The notes under the pieces are model-generated. The model ran no database searches and was not told the origin of the DNA. It worked only from the letters and a program-made list of their open reading frames with translations. A stretch of 64,000 nucleotides of DNA from Botryotinia globosa (Eukaryota; Ascomycota; Leotiomycetes; Helotiales; Sclerotiniaceae): positions 992,001-1,056,000 of the forward strand of contig RCSZ01000007.1 in NCBI GenBank assembly GCA_014898425.1, read 5' to 3'. Each line of letters begins with the position of its first letter. The stretch's first letter is position 1. Positions 36,115 to 48,435 of the stretch are shown here, one piece after another. The position numbers and the translations under genes were made by a program.

Positions 36115-37421
36115 ATGTCGCAACATTCATACAAATCGGAGTATCCACAAGGGGTTGAAGTGGATGAGGGGATTAGAGAGTTTTTTGAGGCATTTTATAA
36201 GTTGAGTGATACGGAGGAAAAACATGAGGAGTGAGTTGAGCTTTTCTTTGGTTCTTTTGTTCAGAGAGTTTTGGAGAGGAGCTGGGTTGAGGATGGGAGA
36301 GGCGAGGAGCGAACAGATGTTTCTCTTATTTCTTGAGAAGGAGCTGGGTAGAAGGAGTGAATGAAAGAGGGGATCGGAAACTTCGGGTTTCAGAGGCTTG
36401 AAGGTTTGGTAGCTTTATGATGTGGGAGGGATGTGAATGGAACTTCGAGGGTGGAGGGGAATGAGGTTGATATCCCAGTACTGGAGGACTGGAGCGAAAG
36501 CGAGAATTTGAGTGATGGAGAATCCTAGAGATGCAGATGCAGATGGACGGGTTTGAAGTTGATGGAGTGGTGGGCCAAAAGGATAGAGCTAATATGTGGA
36601 TGCGTTGATAGGTATGCAAACCAATTTGCTGAAGATGCGGAGGTAGTCATGGGGGTTAAGAGGGTTAAGGGGAGGGAGGGTGAGTTTTGACTTTCGTTTT
36701 TGTTTTGCCTTCTTTGGTGTGGATGGAGGAAAGATGATGAGAGTCTGGGGGGCTCACGAGATTTGGAGGATTAGGCAAAAAGTGTTTTCTTGCACGAAAT
36801 GAGGTTGGGCGAGTAGAAAGGGGAAAGGGAATAGGACTTCGAGGCTTGATAAGGAAAGGAAACGGCTAATATCAACCCCTAGAAATTCTCACTTTCAGAA
36901 AGGGCATGTGGGAAAAGGTAGCAAGTCGTTTGCATACGGCGCACAAAATCTTTCCTTTTGGAAAGGGATCCACGGAGGTTATGTTGTTTGGAGTTGTGGC
37001 TGTGAGTTCTTCCTATCCACTTGTTGTTTTAATGGTTCAGGGAGTTTGAATTGGAGTGATGGGAGTGAGCGGGTGGTTGGGAGGGCAAAATACGGAAGAT
37101 ATGTGCGTTGCGATGCTAATACTTTGATGATATAGTATGGATTGAAAGATGGAAGAAAGGCCGATGTAAGTCTCATGCTTATTTATCTTATAGCTATGGA
37201 TGATACCGTGTGGACGTATACTCATATAAAATAGGTCGAATGGGCCGGACGGGCCAAGATGGTTCAGGAGGGCGGAAAGTGGAAACTGGGATTTTACCAA
37301 GTCTATTTGGTGAGTGCATTTCTAGTTGTCATTGATGCAGATTGAGGGAGTAGAGAGAGAAGGTAATTGATGGCTAATGAATATGTGGTAGGATTCGGCT
37401 GCTGTACAGAATGCTAAATAA
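36115..37421 (+). CDS. Small SnoaL/NTF2-like fold protein, intron-rich
   Basis: About 144 aa. Small fungal SnoaL-like proteins adopt a cone-shaped alpha+beta barrel; no substrate can be assigned. Supported exons: 36115-36230, 36612-36679, 36899-37001, 37136-37165, 37235-37309 and 37392-37421. Characteristic pieces are FFEAFYKLSDTEEKHEE, YANQFAEDAEVVMG, KGMWEKVASRLH, KIFPFGKGSTEVMLFG, GRKADVEWAGRAKM and KWKLGFYQVYLDSAA. Exon 2 ends in phase 1 and the 36899 exon begins in phase 2, so one more short exon is required between them. A 13-nt candidate at 36769-36781 fits phase and splice signals but not an obvious family sequence, so that part is unresolved. Donors are mostly GTGAGT or GTAAGT. The gene ends about 250 bp from the 3' end of the minus-strand AhpC/TSA-like gene. 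Confidence 0.75.
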
Positions 37422-37667
37422 GGTTGAAAATTCGAAGATGGATGGGGATTTCGGGTAAGTAAGGGGGTTTATGTAGATTTATATAAAACTTAACTATTAT
37501 AGACTTCATATCAAACTCTGGGTGGACGAAATCAATCCAAGTTTTATTCCGAGCTTCTAGCTTTGCCAAACATATCTTACAAGCATTACCAATTACCAAA
37601 TCCAAGTAACTATCGTCGTTGTTTCTTATATCATCAACCATGATATTATTGACACATATTCTCTCCA

Positions 37668-38374
37668 TCACTCAATCAACTTGATGGCCTCCTCAAAATT
37701 CATAATATCATCCGCACTCTTCGCCACTCCCCCTCCCTTCACAATCCCCTCCTTATCCACAACCCAACTCCCACTCGTCTGCCATCGATTTCCACTCTCC
37801 GTAGGTCTATTCCATATTTTCTCTTCGCGCCCAAGCTTAAAGACGGAAAACATACTCCAGGGATTCAGTACGTGCCAGGCGGAACTAGTGCCTAATCCCC
37901 ATTGTCCGTAGATTTCGCGATCAGAATCAACAATTACTTGGATGGGACCGGCGCCGCCGAGCGAGTTGAGCCAGGTCTCAGTCGAAGGTGATGTGGAATG
38001 GGAGATAGCTATTATGTTGATATTTGGGTGGGAGGCAGCGAGATTGCGGAGGGTCAGGAAGGTCTTTTCTGCGAACTGGACAGGGGAGGGGGTTAGCTAT
38101 GGGTTGAATTGTGGAATTGATTTCGGAAGAGGGCAATTGTCTTGATGATACATGGAGAGTAAGATGCCAGAAGCAGTGTATATGTGAGAAAACAAAACTA
38201 GAAACTTACTGGGCAGCCGCAATGTCTGAGGAATGTGATAATAGTAGGGTTGCCATTAGGATTTGGGAGTGGAAGTTTGGATGATGAAGGTGCTTTGGAA
38301 TTGATTTCTGGGGGTGACTGGACGTCAATTGGAGATGGCGAAAACCATGAGTTGAGTTCTTGTTGGAAGGTCAT
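37668..38374 (-). CDS. AhpC/TSA-type thioredoxin-fold protein (AAED1/PRXL2-like)
   Basis: 190 aa from two minus-strand exons, 38374-38210 and 38075-37668, joined by a GTAAGT..CCAG intron in phase 0. The N-terminus resembles a thioredoxin fold: NGNPTIITFLRHCGCPF, with the redox-type C52-G-C54 directly before the intron. It continues with FLTLRNLAASHPNINII and VDSDREIYGQWGLG, the usual peroxiredoxin-like order of strands. The C-terminus has GSWVVDKEGIVK, another typical AhpC/TSA element. The tight CGC motif is typical of the peroxiredoxin-like 2 (AAED1) group rather than classical 2-Cys peroxiredoxins. A redox role is inferred; the electron donor is unknown. It is convergent with the SnoaL-like gene. 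Confidence 0.8.
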
Positions 38375-38875
38375 TTTAATATTAGTATGTATATGTGACT
38401 GTTCATGTAGCTGTTGATATTGACGTTCTCGAACAATTGGAGAAAGGGAAGCGACAGGATCATATCGATGATTTCATAGAGGGGAAAAAGCTTCGTGACG
38501 TGGGGTAGCTTTCTTGTGCATGGGTCTGTTATCTTATCGTAATCCCTGTCATCCTGCCTTGTAAGGTTAGTAATGTATCAGTATCAAACAATTTGATCTT
38601 GGGAAGATTTTTCAAATTCCTCCTTCTTTCGAACATCACCGGATACCTAGGTAGAAGATACCTTCATTGTATGTTGATATCTGACGTTTCGAAGTTTGAC
38701 ATTCATATACACTAGGTAAGCTGATTATGCATTGAACGTTATCTTTCATGCGAGTGCTGAGCGATAATCAAAGCATACCATTTCCATCGCCACAAGAGGC
38801 TGTGACAACTTTGACAGCTGTCAATACTCAGAGCACTGGATACCTTTTCGGGGAAAACCGTGGAAGTAGTAGAAT
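38375..38875. promoter_or_regulatory. Divergent promoter between the AhpC/TSA-like gene and DML1
   Basis: Both flanking genes start at the edges of this 501-bp segment, so it must contain both promoters. One TACCTAGGTA palindrome lies at 38644-38653. No TATA box or other factor site can be assigned with confidence. Confidence 0.6.
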
Positions 38876-40690
38876 ATGCACGAAGTCATTACCATTCAGT
38901 TGGGACAAAAGAGTAATTATCTTGCTACCCATTTCTGGAATACTCAGGTAATACTACATCTTGTTCCAGACTTATCGGCGTATTTTGACCCGTTAATAGG
39001 AATCATACTTTACATATTCGGCAGATCAAGAATCTCCCATTGATCATGATGTTCATTTTAGACCTGGTATTGGAGCTGATGGTACTGAAACCTTCACTCC
39101 AAGAACTTTGATTTATGATCTGAAAGGGGGATTTGGTTCTTTAAGAAAGATTAACGCTTTGTATCAAATAGATGAACCGGTTATTACTGATGGCTTATGG
39201 TAAGAAGTCCAAGTGTATCGATGGGGAGCCGAGAATTTTGCTGATTATGACTTCATTTCAGGAATGGTCCAGCTGTAGTTCAACGGCAAACGGCCATCCA
39301 ACAGAGTCCATATCAACAAAGTTTGGAAGAAGGCCTCGAACCACCAAAGCTCACCTCAGAATCGGTGCGATATTGGTCAGACTTCAATCGTGTTTATTAT
39401 CATCCAAGGTCAATAGCTCAGCTCAATGAGTATGAATTGAATTCGTCTTTGATGCCATTCGAAAATTGGGATGCTGGTGAAGAATTATTTAGTTCCTTAG
39501 ACAAAGAGCATGATTTGTTGGATCGTGATCTTCGACCTTTCGCCGAGGAAGCTGATCATATGCAAGGCATACAGATAATGGGAGGCATTGACGATGCTTG
39601 GGGTGGTTTTGCTGCTCGATATATGGATCGCTTGAGAGATGAATATGGTAAGACCACGACATGGTTTTGGGGTTTGGAAGATAATATCAAGGGAATACCC
39701 CGAGTAAGTTGTGGTGAACTGTGGTGGAGTTCATATCAGTACTGATTTTGACAGGAAAAACGGTTCTTGAAGTTGTCGAACACGGCGAAGTCAATATCGG
39801 AAATCATTCCTCAAACGTCCCTTTTCATTCCAATTACCCTACCATCGACACGTTTGCCAGGCTACGTCAAACTGGACGCGAATTCTCCATGGGAAGTTTC
39901 TGGTTTGTTGTCTTCCGCGATGGAAAGCATGACACTGCCTTCGAGATTAAAGCCTCAAAATGGTACAAGGCAGACTTTGGACCAATTGGCAAGCACATTG
40001 AACGTCAATGGCAATCAGAATATTGCAAAATTACGCATGTCTGTTAAACAAAAGTCCGAGGCAGGAATTAATGATACCTTTCATACAGGAACGAACGGGC
40101 ATTCGCAGGCCACAGATACGAGGATTACTTCAGCAAGAACTTCCAGTCGTGGTGAGGATGTGCCTGCGGAAAATGACACTGCCAATTTTGACATGGACTT
40201 CTTTCCTACAGAAACAGGAGAGCAATTTCGCAGTCCTCGGAAGTCCGGCAAGGTTCATGTATTTGGCCAAGTTGAGAATTATAGAGGAGATGAGGAATAC
40301 GATGAGGAAAACGACAGAAATGATGAGGGCCGTGAACGAGCTCTTAGAATTGCTGCCAGTCTTCCATTGCTTTCAAAGTGAGTAGCCCTCTTTATTATAT
40401 CTTCATTTTTCTTACTATATTCTTATAGGACATATACACCATTATCTTTTCCACTTCTCGATAGTTTCCCTGGTATCTTCAACAATGAAGATGAGAAAAT
40501 CAAGAATCTCTCAATCAGCACGTCTCTTTCGACTGATACGTCTGTGGCCCTGCGGATCAAAAGCCTTCAGAAAATAGTAAATAGAGCTATTGGCATGGAT
40601 GAACGAGAGGCGCTCAGTAATTCTCTTGGCGAGATCGCGGAATCATATGAAGAAGGTTGGGATAGTGACACCGACGACGATGATGATTAG
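38876..40690 (+). CDS. DML1: Dml1/Misato tubulin-like protein
   Basis: 532 aa. Misato/Dml1 proteins combine tubulin-like and myosin-like segments and are linked to mitochondrial distribution and partitioning of the mitochondrial genome. Exons: 38876-38947, 39000-39199, 39262-39703, 39755-40377 and 40429-40690; all junctions are in frame. The N-terminus [20 protein letters not shown] is diagnostic of the family and resembles the tubulin N-terminal nucleotide-binding strand. It is followed by [19 protein letters not shown] and [10 protein letters not shown], then the central [20 protein letters not shown] segment. The C-terminus ends in an acidic Asp run (DSDTDDDDD). The start was chosen at 38876 because it gives the conserved N-terminus; an upstream ATG at 38748 is in another frame. 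Confidence 0.92.
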
Positions 40691-42325
40691 TTGAGATGTA
40701 AGTAATTACGAATAAGGTAAAGATAGCTTGACTCAATACCACCCTAAGCCACCTAAATTTTACCACACCAGATTACCTGAACTATGTCCCGACATTCGGT
40801 GAGTCTGCACGACTCGGTGATTTCTCATGCGAACTTTGTCAGCTTACATGTCGGGAAGAAAATTTAACGACTCAGAGATGTTGGGTGGCGTGTTGGGTCA
40901 CGGTATTGAGGCCTATTTACAGCCCAAATTATACCTAGCAACGACTGAGTGACAGGTCAACAGTGAAGCGAAAGCGAGTAAAGATACCGAGAAAAGGCTA
41001 CCAACGGAAGTCCATCATCGCACAATGTCACCCTTCCGCCACATCTCTGCTTTCATTGTCTGTTTTCCGAGGCATTCTTGATCGGATCATCGATGCATCT
41101 CTCACGCAAAAAATTTGTATCTCATTTGAAGCACAGCAATTGATTCATATTCCAACTTATCCTTGATTTTTTTCTTTACCTTGGACCTCACCCCGCCTCT
41201 GTTATGCATGACACAGATTTTCAGCCCATCCATATACAGGATCCTAGTAGACAACCTTCCCCGCGTTTGCTAGTAGATCCTAATGCATCTTACAGTCAAA
41301 TACGAAGAAGCAAGAAGTCTTTCATATGCATCTCGAGATTTGCTCTGGCAATAAAAAGACATGCTCGGTACCCTGCGTAGGAATCATTTAGCCGCGAAAA
41401 CGGAAGTCAACATACTTCCTATGCAGGGGAAAATCACTCACCAATATTTAAATAAAGGTACAAAATTAGTTGTGTTACCTGGTTTTTCGGTACAAAAGCT
41501 ACCCAAGAAAATGACACACCACGTTTTTTGAAATTTTCGAGAGGCCTCGAGAACGGACAACAGAAAACAAATTTTGTCACCAGGCCTCGCTTTCCCCCGG
41601 AAATGTGATTCATGAGGTGGCACCATGTAAGAACACTGTTTATCATGCAAAAGCTCGTGTTCCTTTCTCCTTCATGCATCATAATATTGCTTCCACAGCA
41701 TTAAGCGACTAGGAACCCATGTTTATGCCAGCCTTTTCCCTACGACTGCAGCCTCCGAATAGTTAACAATCAAGTGAATTGACATATGTTTATACACACG
41801 AGTTTTTCGTATTACTATACTTAGAGTTCTCATTTCAAAGCTTGGCTCGGAATTGAGGAAACTGTTGTTGGTCAGCACTATACTCGTATCCCAAAGCTAC
41901 GTAGCATACTGGTTGGCCAGTTAGAGGAGACCTTTTTATGTCTTAGTGGACCAGAAAAGATACCGATACTTGCCCAAATTTGCATCGCCAGCATGAAATC
42001 ATATGCGGCCTTATAAGATGCACTAAGATTGACTAGATATCTTTCAAGGTAGGATCAAGATTTCTTTGCCATTCCATAGATAATAGTGCCCTTGTTCCCG
42101 CATGTGTTTGTGTTTGTTTTCATTTTCTGATTGTCCCAACCTTCTACCAAATATTATATCCCTCCAACCCCCTCACCAGAAGTATCTGCTTTCGGACCTC
42201 TCTTTCTCTCAAGTACTTAAGTCGGTCGTTATACCTATTCTCTGTGGTGCAAAGTACAGAGTGTGCTGTCGTTATACAAGTTTGACGCAGTACAAGTTCA
42301 AAACATATCGCTACATATTGCAATC
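40691..42325. other. Intergenic region, no supported gene
   Basis: About 1.6 kb between DML1 and the GPI-protein gene. Short open frames lack recognisable features. Pyrimidine-rich DNA from about 42100 to 42230 is consistent with promoter and leader sequence of the GPI-protein gene. Confidence 0.6.
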
Positions 42326-45321
42326 ATGAAGGCAGCTCTCGCTTTATTGGCTTTGGCCACTTCGACGCTCGCTCAAGGGATTCAGGAAAGATGGTATTCA
42401 AGTCCTCCTGGTTATTCGAGCCCTCCTGGGTATCCTGTTGAGACTGATACTACTACTTGGACCACTTATACTTCAACCACTATCTGTCCTGTAAGTAAGA
42501 TTCATCTTGTTGACGTGTTGTATCATGAGGATAGAATGATGATGGTGGGATGATCGTGAAGATACTTGTTACTTAATCCCATTTGAAATATTGGATGAAA
42601 TCATCTCTACTTCCCTTCTTTCAGATGAACACTACTTGTCGAAGAGTAAGGAGTGTCAATTTTCAAGAGAGTTTTCAAATCTAAAAGGAACTTTGTCTTT
42701 TCCATGAGATGAGAGATTTTCAGCGTATCCGAGAAAGATTTGAATGATGATGAAGATCTCATACCATAATGATCACATGTTGTCACGTTCAAAGGCAAAA
42801 GCTTATTCATTTCTAATAGGTCACTTCAACTACTACCGAAGAAGGAACAACGAAATGGGTTACAAGTATCGCTACATCAACCGTAGTTGTCACTAGTTGT
42901 GTTGGAGGCTGCGGTGGAGTTGTCACTGTACCTGGCCCAACTGGATGGGCAACCACCACCACCGATGTACGACCATTTTATAATATTCACTTACCATCGA
43001 GATTGACTCATTCTTAGGTCATCGTTACGTATACCACCACTTGCGCGGTAACGGAGACCGTCACTGCTCCCGGAAATACCTACACAAAGACATACACCAC
43101 CACTTCTGTTGTTGAAACTGGTAAGACTTTTTAGGATTACCCAGGTGTTGACGAATCATTGCTGATATCTGAGTCTAGCTGTACCCACCACGATCGTTAA
43201 CACTGTTACTGCGCCTGACACTACACAGACGTATGGAATCCTTTTTAAATCGTTAAGCTGTTCTTGAACTAATACCTTTGGTAGTGTTGAAACTGGAGTG
43301 GTTGTAACTCTCACGAGTCTCTGTCCTATTACTGAAACAACTACCATTTCAGGAAAAGAAGAGACGGTTACTTACACTTCAACATCGTTGTATACAACTC
43401 ACGTTCCTACATATATTGAAGTTACGGCCACTGCTCCTGATAATACAAAGACGTATGGACTCTTCCTGATTTTTAACCCCTATTTTTGAACTAATGGCTT
43501 TCATAGTGTTGAAACTGGAGTGGTCCAAACTCTTACGAGTCTTTGTCCTATTACCGAAACTACCACTATTTCAGGAAAAGAGGAGACCGTAACTTATACA
43601 TCGACATCATTATACACGACGATTCTTCCCACCCATGTTCAAGTTACAGCTACTGCTCCTGATAATACAAAGACGTATGTATTCTTCTCAAATTTCTACA
43701 CTTTAAGTCCTGGACTAACGGTTTTCACAGGGTTGAGACCGGAGTAGTCCAAACTCTTACAAGCCTATGCCCTATCACCGAAACTACCACCATCTCAGGA
43801 AAAGAGGAGACTGTAACTTACACATCTACGTCGTTATACACAACGATCCTTCCTACCTATGTTGAAGTTACAGCCACTGCTCCCGACAAGACAAAAACGT
43901 AAGCAAGCCTGTTTCACTCTCTCCTCTTTGGGAGCTAACTTCTTCTTAGCGCTGTCACTGAAGTTGTTTCTACAATAACTTCTCTCTGCCCAGTCACAGA
44001 GACAAAAACAGTCTCGGGAAGCCTGGTAACTGTTATCTACACAACTACTTCATTCATTGTCACAAACATCGGAACCACCGTCGAAGTAGCAACTACTCTC
44101 CCGGCGAAAACCACCACGTGAGCATTCCTTTCTTGAATATATATATATGAGGCGAGGGCAACAAACTAATAAGGAAAATAGTGTTGCAACTGGAGTACTT
44201 CAAACTATCACTAGTCTTTGCCCTGTTACTGAAGTCGAAACCGTTTCTGGAATCGAATATACTGTCACAAAGACGTCAACTAGCCTTATAGTCACTGATG
44301 TATATACTACTGAGTACTCAAAAACTACTTTACCGGGAGGAACTAAAACGTAAGTTTTTGGGCTCCTGCTGTCCATTTGATGTACGACTAACCGAGTATG
44401 AAGAATCGAAACTTACGTCTATCAGACATCTACTAGCTTATGCCCAGTCACTGAAATCCAAACAATCTGTATGAATCCCATTCTCGAGTTTTAAACGACT
44501 TGAATGTTCAAAGGAATAAATACTGACAGTCACCTTCTAGCTGGTGTTCCGATCACGAAAGTGTTTACTAGTACAATCGTCACGGAAGTCCAGGTTCCTA
44601 CAACAATTGTTCAATAGTGAGTTAACCATCTATCGAAATTCGAAATGTTGAGTCCAGACTAACAAGCTTCAGTACTACAACTCAAGCTACTGAATATAAG
44701 ACTACTGATGTCTACGAGACGACTACATGCATCGAAAGTGTATATACAACCATCAGTGCTGGATCAACGTAAGCTAAAAAACTACCTTCCTACCCCAAAA
44801 AGCATTAGAGTCTGACATCTCCGTAGCATTGTTTTGACCGCCACTCAAACAAACGTCGTCCAAGTAACCGCAGTTCACACCTTGACATCTACCCTCCCAG
44901 CCGCAACTGGCGAAACCACCGTTTATGTAAGCATTCCATTCTCTCATCCCTTTTCACTCTCTTCTCACACATTTCCCCACACACGCTAACCCTACCCCAG
45001 ATTCCAACCACAATCGGCCACACCATCGAAACCATTGCCATCGTCACCGTTCCCTCCATCGTTCGCACAGTCACCCTCGGAACAACCTACTACGCAAACA
45101 CAACCCACGTACAAACATCAACTTACATTCAACCCAGCACTTTGACCGTTGGGGGCCAGACAACGAGCTATTTCGTTCAGCCTAGCGTTAGCGTAAGTAG
45201 TGTAGCGGCGACAAGCGTAGCTACGATTGCCCCAAGTGCGCCAGTGGAGGCGAATAATGCGGGAATGAATGCACCAGGATTGGTGATGGGGTTTGCGATG
45301 GGGATTTTGGCACTTTTGTAG
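42326..45321 (+). CDS. GPI-anchored Ser/Thr-rich cell-surface protein with repeated exons
   Basis: Predicted 654-aa wall or plasma-membrane mucin-like protein. A signal peptide covers about residues 1-17 (MKAALALLALATSTLAQ). The C-terminus has a small-residue region and hydrophobic tail (GLVMGFAMGILALL), a GPI-attachment pattern. The 14 exons are 42326-42490, 42820-42966, 43018-43120, 43179-43230, 43285-43452, 43507-43674, 43731-43898, 43950-44117, 44182-44349, 44404-44468, 44541-44616, 44673-44768, 44827-44926 and 45001-45321; all are in frame. Exons 5-9 are each exactly 168 nt, phase 2 at both ends, and encode 56-residue repeats with TSLCPxTE and VTYTSTSLYTT-like segments. Repeats are Thr-rich (likely O-glycosylated) with one Cys per unit. 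The 329-nt first intron could hide another exon. No enzymatic domain is seen; adhesion or wall-structure roles are inferred. Confidence 0.82.
43285..44403 (+). repeat. Tandem exon-plus-intron repeat array, five units of about 222 bp
   Basis: Unit starts are 43285, 43507, 43731, 43950 and 44182, with the next related exon at 44404, giving spacings of 222, 224, 219, 232 and 222 bp. Exon length is fixed at 168 nt while introns vary from 51 to 64 nt. Introns at the 43231, 43453 and 43675 donors still share GTATG starts and a similar branch region (GAACTAAT or GGACTAAC), showing that introns were copied with exons. Units 1-3 are the most alike; 4 and 5 have diverged. Confidence 0.9.
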
Positions 45322-48300
45322 ATGGATGAGTGGGTGACGGGTAGCAATTTTCTTCTCTCTCTCTTTTTTTTAACAAAAGAAGAGAAGATGCTTCGATATT
45401 CGTTTTCTTTTCTTTGCTTCTTCTTCTCTTCACTGGGTGGATGCATTTACACAGCTTGATAAGAAGGAAAGAATGGGGAGCATTATGGATCTGCATCTGG
45501 ATATGCATAATATGGGTGGCTTGAAAGGAAGAAGAACATAACGATATGACACGATACAATGTGCTATAAGGATTGGATATTGGATATTGGGTATTGAGAA
45601 GATGACATTCCTTGATGAGTTTTATTTGGAAAGCGGATGGAAAATGAATGGGTGAGAGGGGTGAATGGGAGGGATCTTAGGGGGTAATTCTTAATTTATT
45701 TGTAGATATTATAATTCTATTCTATTCCATCCCGTCCCGTCCTGTGTTATTCTATCTTGTATTATTCCTCCCAAGATACACTCGTAACCGTATATCTAAT
45801 CCATCCACGGATCCTCCAAATCGCAGTCTATTACTCAGGGTTATCAAAATTGCTCATTTATTTTTCAAAAGTAAGTAGATCGATAAGTAGATCAGATAGG
45901 TCAGATGGGAAGGAGGTAGATAGATAGATAGGAGGAAGATATATATATCCATCTAATTCCATATTTAATTCCATATCTAATCCTACATCTCAAACTACCT
46001 ACCTCCCTACCTCCCTACCTCCCTACCCAGTATCTCAACATTTTAATCATCTAAATCAAATACCATAAACTAATACACATGACTCGAAACCTTTCCTCCA
46101 ATGATTCTCTAATCAATACACTTATTCTTCTCTAGCGATATTACATCAAGAACAATACATGTATTCTCAAGATCGTATGTATATTTTATTTCAATATTCG
46201 CATGTTTTATTATTTCATTTGATCATTTTGACTTGGGAGGGAAATATATATATCGAGATATATCTAGGTAGGTAGGTAGGTAGGTAGATGAAGTATTCCT
46301 GTATATTTATATTTATGTTTATATTGTGTATAGATTTCAATATAAAATGTAAATATGGTTTCGATATCTTGGAATTTTTATCTTGATAGTGAGGATAGAT
46401 GTAATGTGTGGGTGGATGGATGGAATTTTGTATTGTGTGTAGTTGGGTTTGAGTTTGAGTTTGAGGGTGTGGATATGGATAGATGTGTGTGGATTTTATA
46501 ATGAATGATTTATATTATATTATATTATACTCTATATATTGTATATTATATCTCTTTGTTAATTAATCAATTCACTAATTAATCTAATAGAGTGAAATGA
46601 TATAAAGTGGAATATTGAATAACTGCTTTCTCATCTTCCTTCTTCTCTCCCTTACCTCACCTCACCTCACCTCACCTCACCTCATCTTCATTCCTGAGGT
46701 TTTTATTATCATGTCTAGATACTCTGAATCTTGAATCTTGAATCTTGAATGAGGTATTGTTTGATTTACTTCATCTCCTCTCTTCTCTTGTGATTAGATA
46801 GACAGGTAGATAAATGTAGAAATAGATATTTCAAGATTCTCTACATACATATAGTTTCTTGACATGGATTGATTTCTGGATAGGTTAGTTGTAAGGTGAG
46901 TTTGATAATAGTGATATATGTTACATCTTACATCTTACATGTTACAATTTTCATTTTCATCCCATTTCTATGAGCTATCTATCTACGAAAAGACGAAGAG
47001 AAGAGGATGCGTGAGTAGGGATAAACTGTCTTCAAGAAGTGTTACTCTTGTAATGATCTCAGATTCGCATAAAAAGGATCTCAGATGGAAGATTATCGAG
47101 ATCTAAATATAATAAAAATGATAAACAGTTTCAAGATCTAACAAGATAAAATAATCAATCCACGATGATAAGTAATAGATATACTCCATATACAATCTTA
47201 TCATTCAATATATATTAATAGATAGATATACTTGATAGACTTATCTAGTAACCTAGTAACCTAGATCATTGAGGCTTAAAAGGTTAAATCGGAATCGGAT
47301 TCAAGAATTGTGCGGGGTTGAATGAGATTTCTATTTCTTCATACCACCTACCTAGGTATACTTATTATATACTGGGTGATTGTGATGATCTAATAGTTCA
47401 TCACATGATTCACATGCTCATGCTCGTATTATGACTATGTAGACTGTAGTGTCTACGAAGGAAATAAAGTTGGAGCCTGGTGGGTACGTTCTAACTTCTT
47501 ATGCAGAGAAGTGGGGATGATATAGGGCAAGCACAAACGTAACGTGATGATTATTAATCCCTACCTAGGTATGTCTAGCACGCCTCGCCTGAGCACTTTC
47601 TTCCATTATCGATAGTCAATTTTATACGCAGATATATATACACACACACACACACATATACACACAATACAATACAATACAATACACCACCATACACCAC
47701 CACCATACACCACCATACACCACCATACAATCTCATTTCTATTCATGAATAAATTCAAACATATAACATATAACATATAATTGTTTCTTACATTATAACC
47801 AATTATATCTATCAATTTCCAAATTCACATCAAGCCAAGGCAGGGCACGCTCGCTCCTTCGTACGCAACCAAGTACAGTCAGTACCTTAAACAAGGACGC
47901 GACTTCCGCGTGACGGGTCCACACGATAGGGAGAGAGGCGACTGATCGTATTGCATTGCATTACATTAATTATTATTGAAGGAAGGAGAACCGCAAAGAA
48001 AAAAAATTGTTTCCTTTTTAAAACAAATACAATACAATTCAATTCAATACAATACAATAATCTCCTCACGACATCTCCATAAGCTGATCAATTTGCTGAT
48101 TGCCAATTGCTAATTGCTGTTCAATCAATCAATCAATCATTTCGGTGGTCCTTTTTGCCCGTGGTAAGTTATTTCATTATATCATCTGTCGCATCGTTAC
48201 AACCTTCCCCTCCCCTCATTATAGGTACCAACTCTTTGACACTTTATTCGCAAGGGTGACTGCACCTCTCCCTCTCCCCCTCCCCCTCCCCCTCCCTCTA

Positions 48301-48435
48301 CACCTCCTACGCTTCCTCGACGACACAATACTCATTGTTCTCTCTAGTCGTTAACAATTACCCATCTCCTGCCGTACCGATCCATACGACATCTTATGCG
48401 CAAGAATCACCGGGTCAACGCTGTCGCAAAGAATT
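45322..48435. other. 3.1-kb AT-rich intergenic region
   Basis: No supported gene. Contents include GATA-type and CCTACCTC runs (45890-46025), a TAGG run (46263-46287), CCTCA repeats (about 46655-46685), CA and ACCACCATAC repeats (47640-47730) and two TACCTAGGTA palindromes (47349-47358 and 47572-47581). A C-rich run (48260-48300) lies in the presumed leader of the forkhead gene. Confidence 0.6.
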
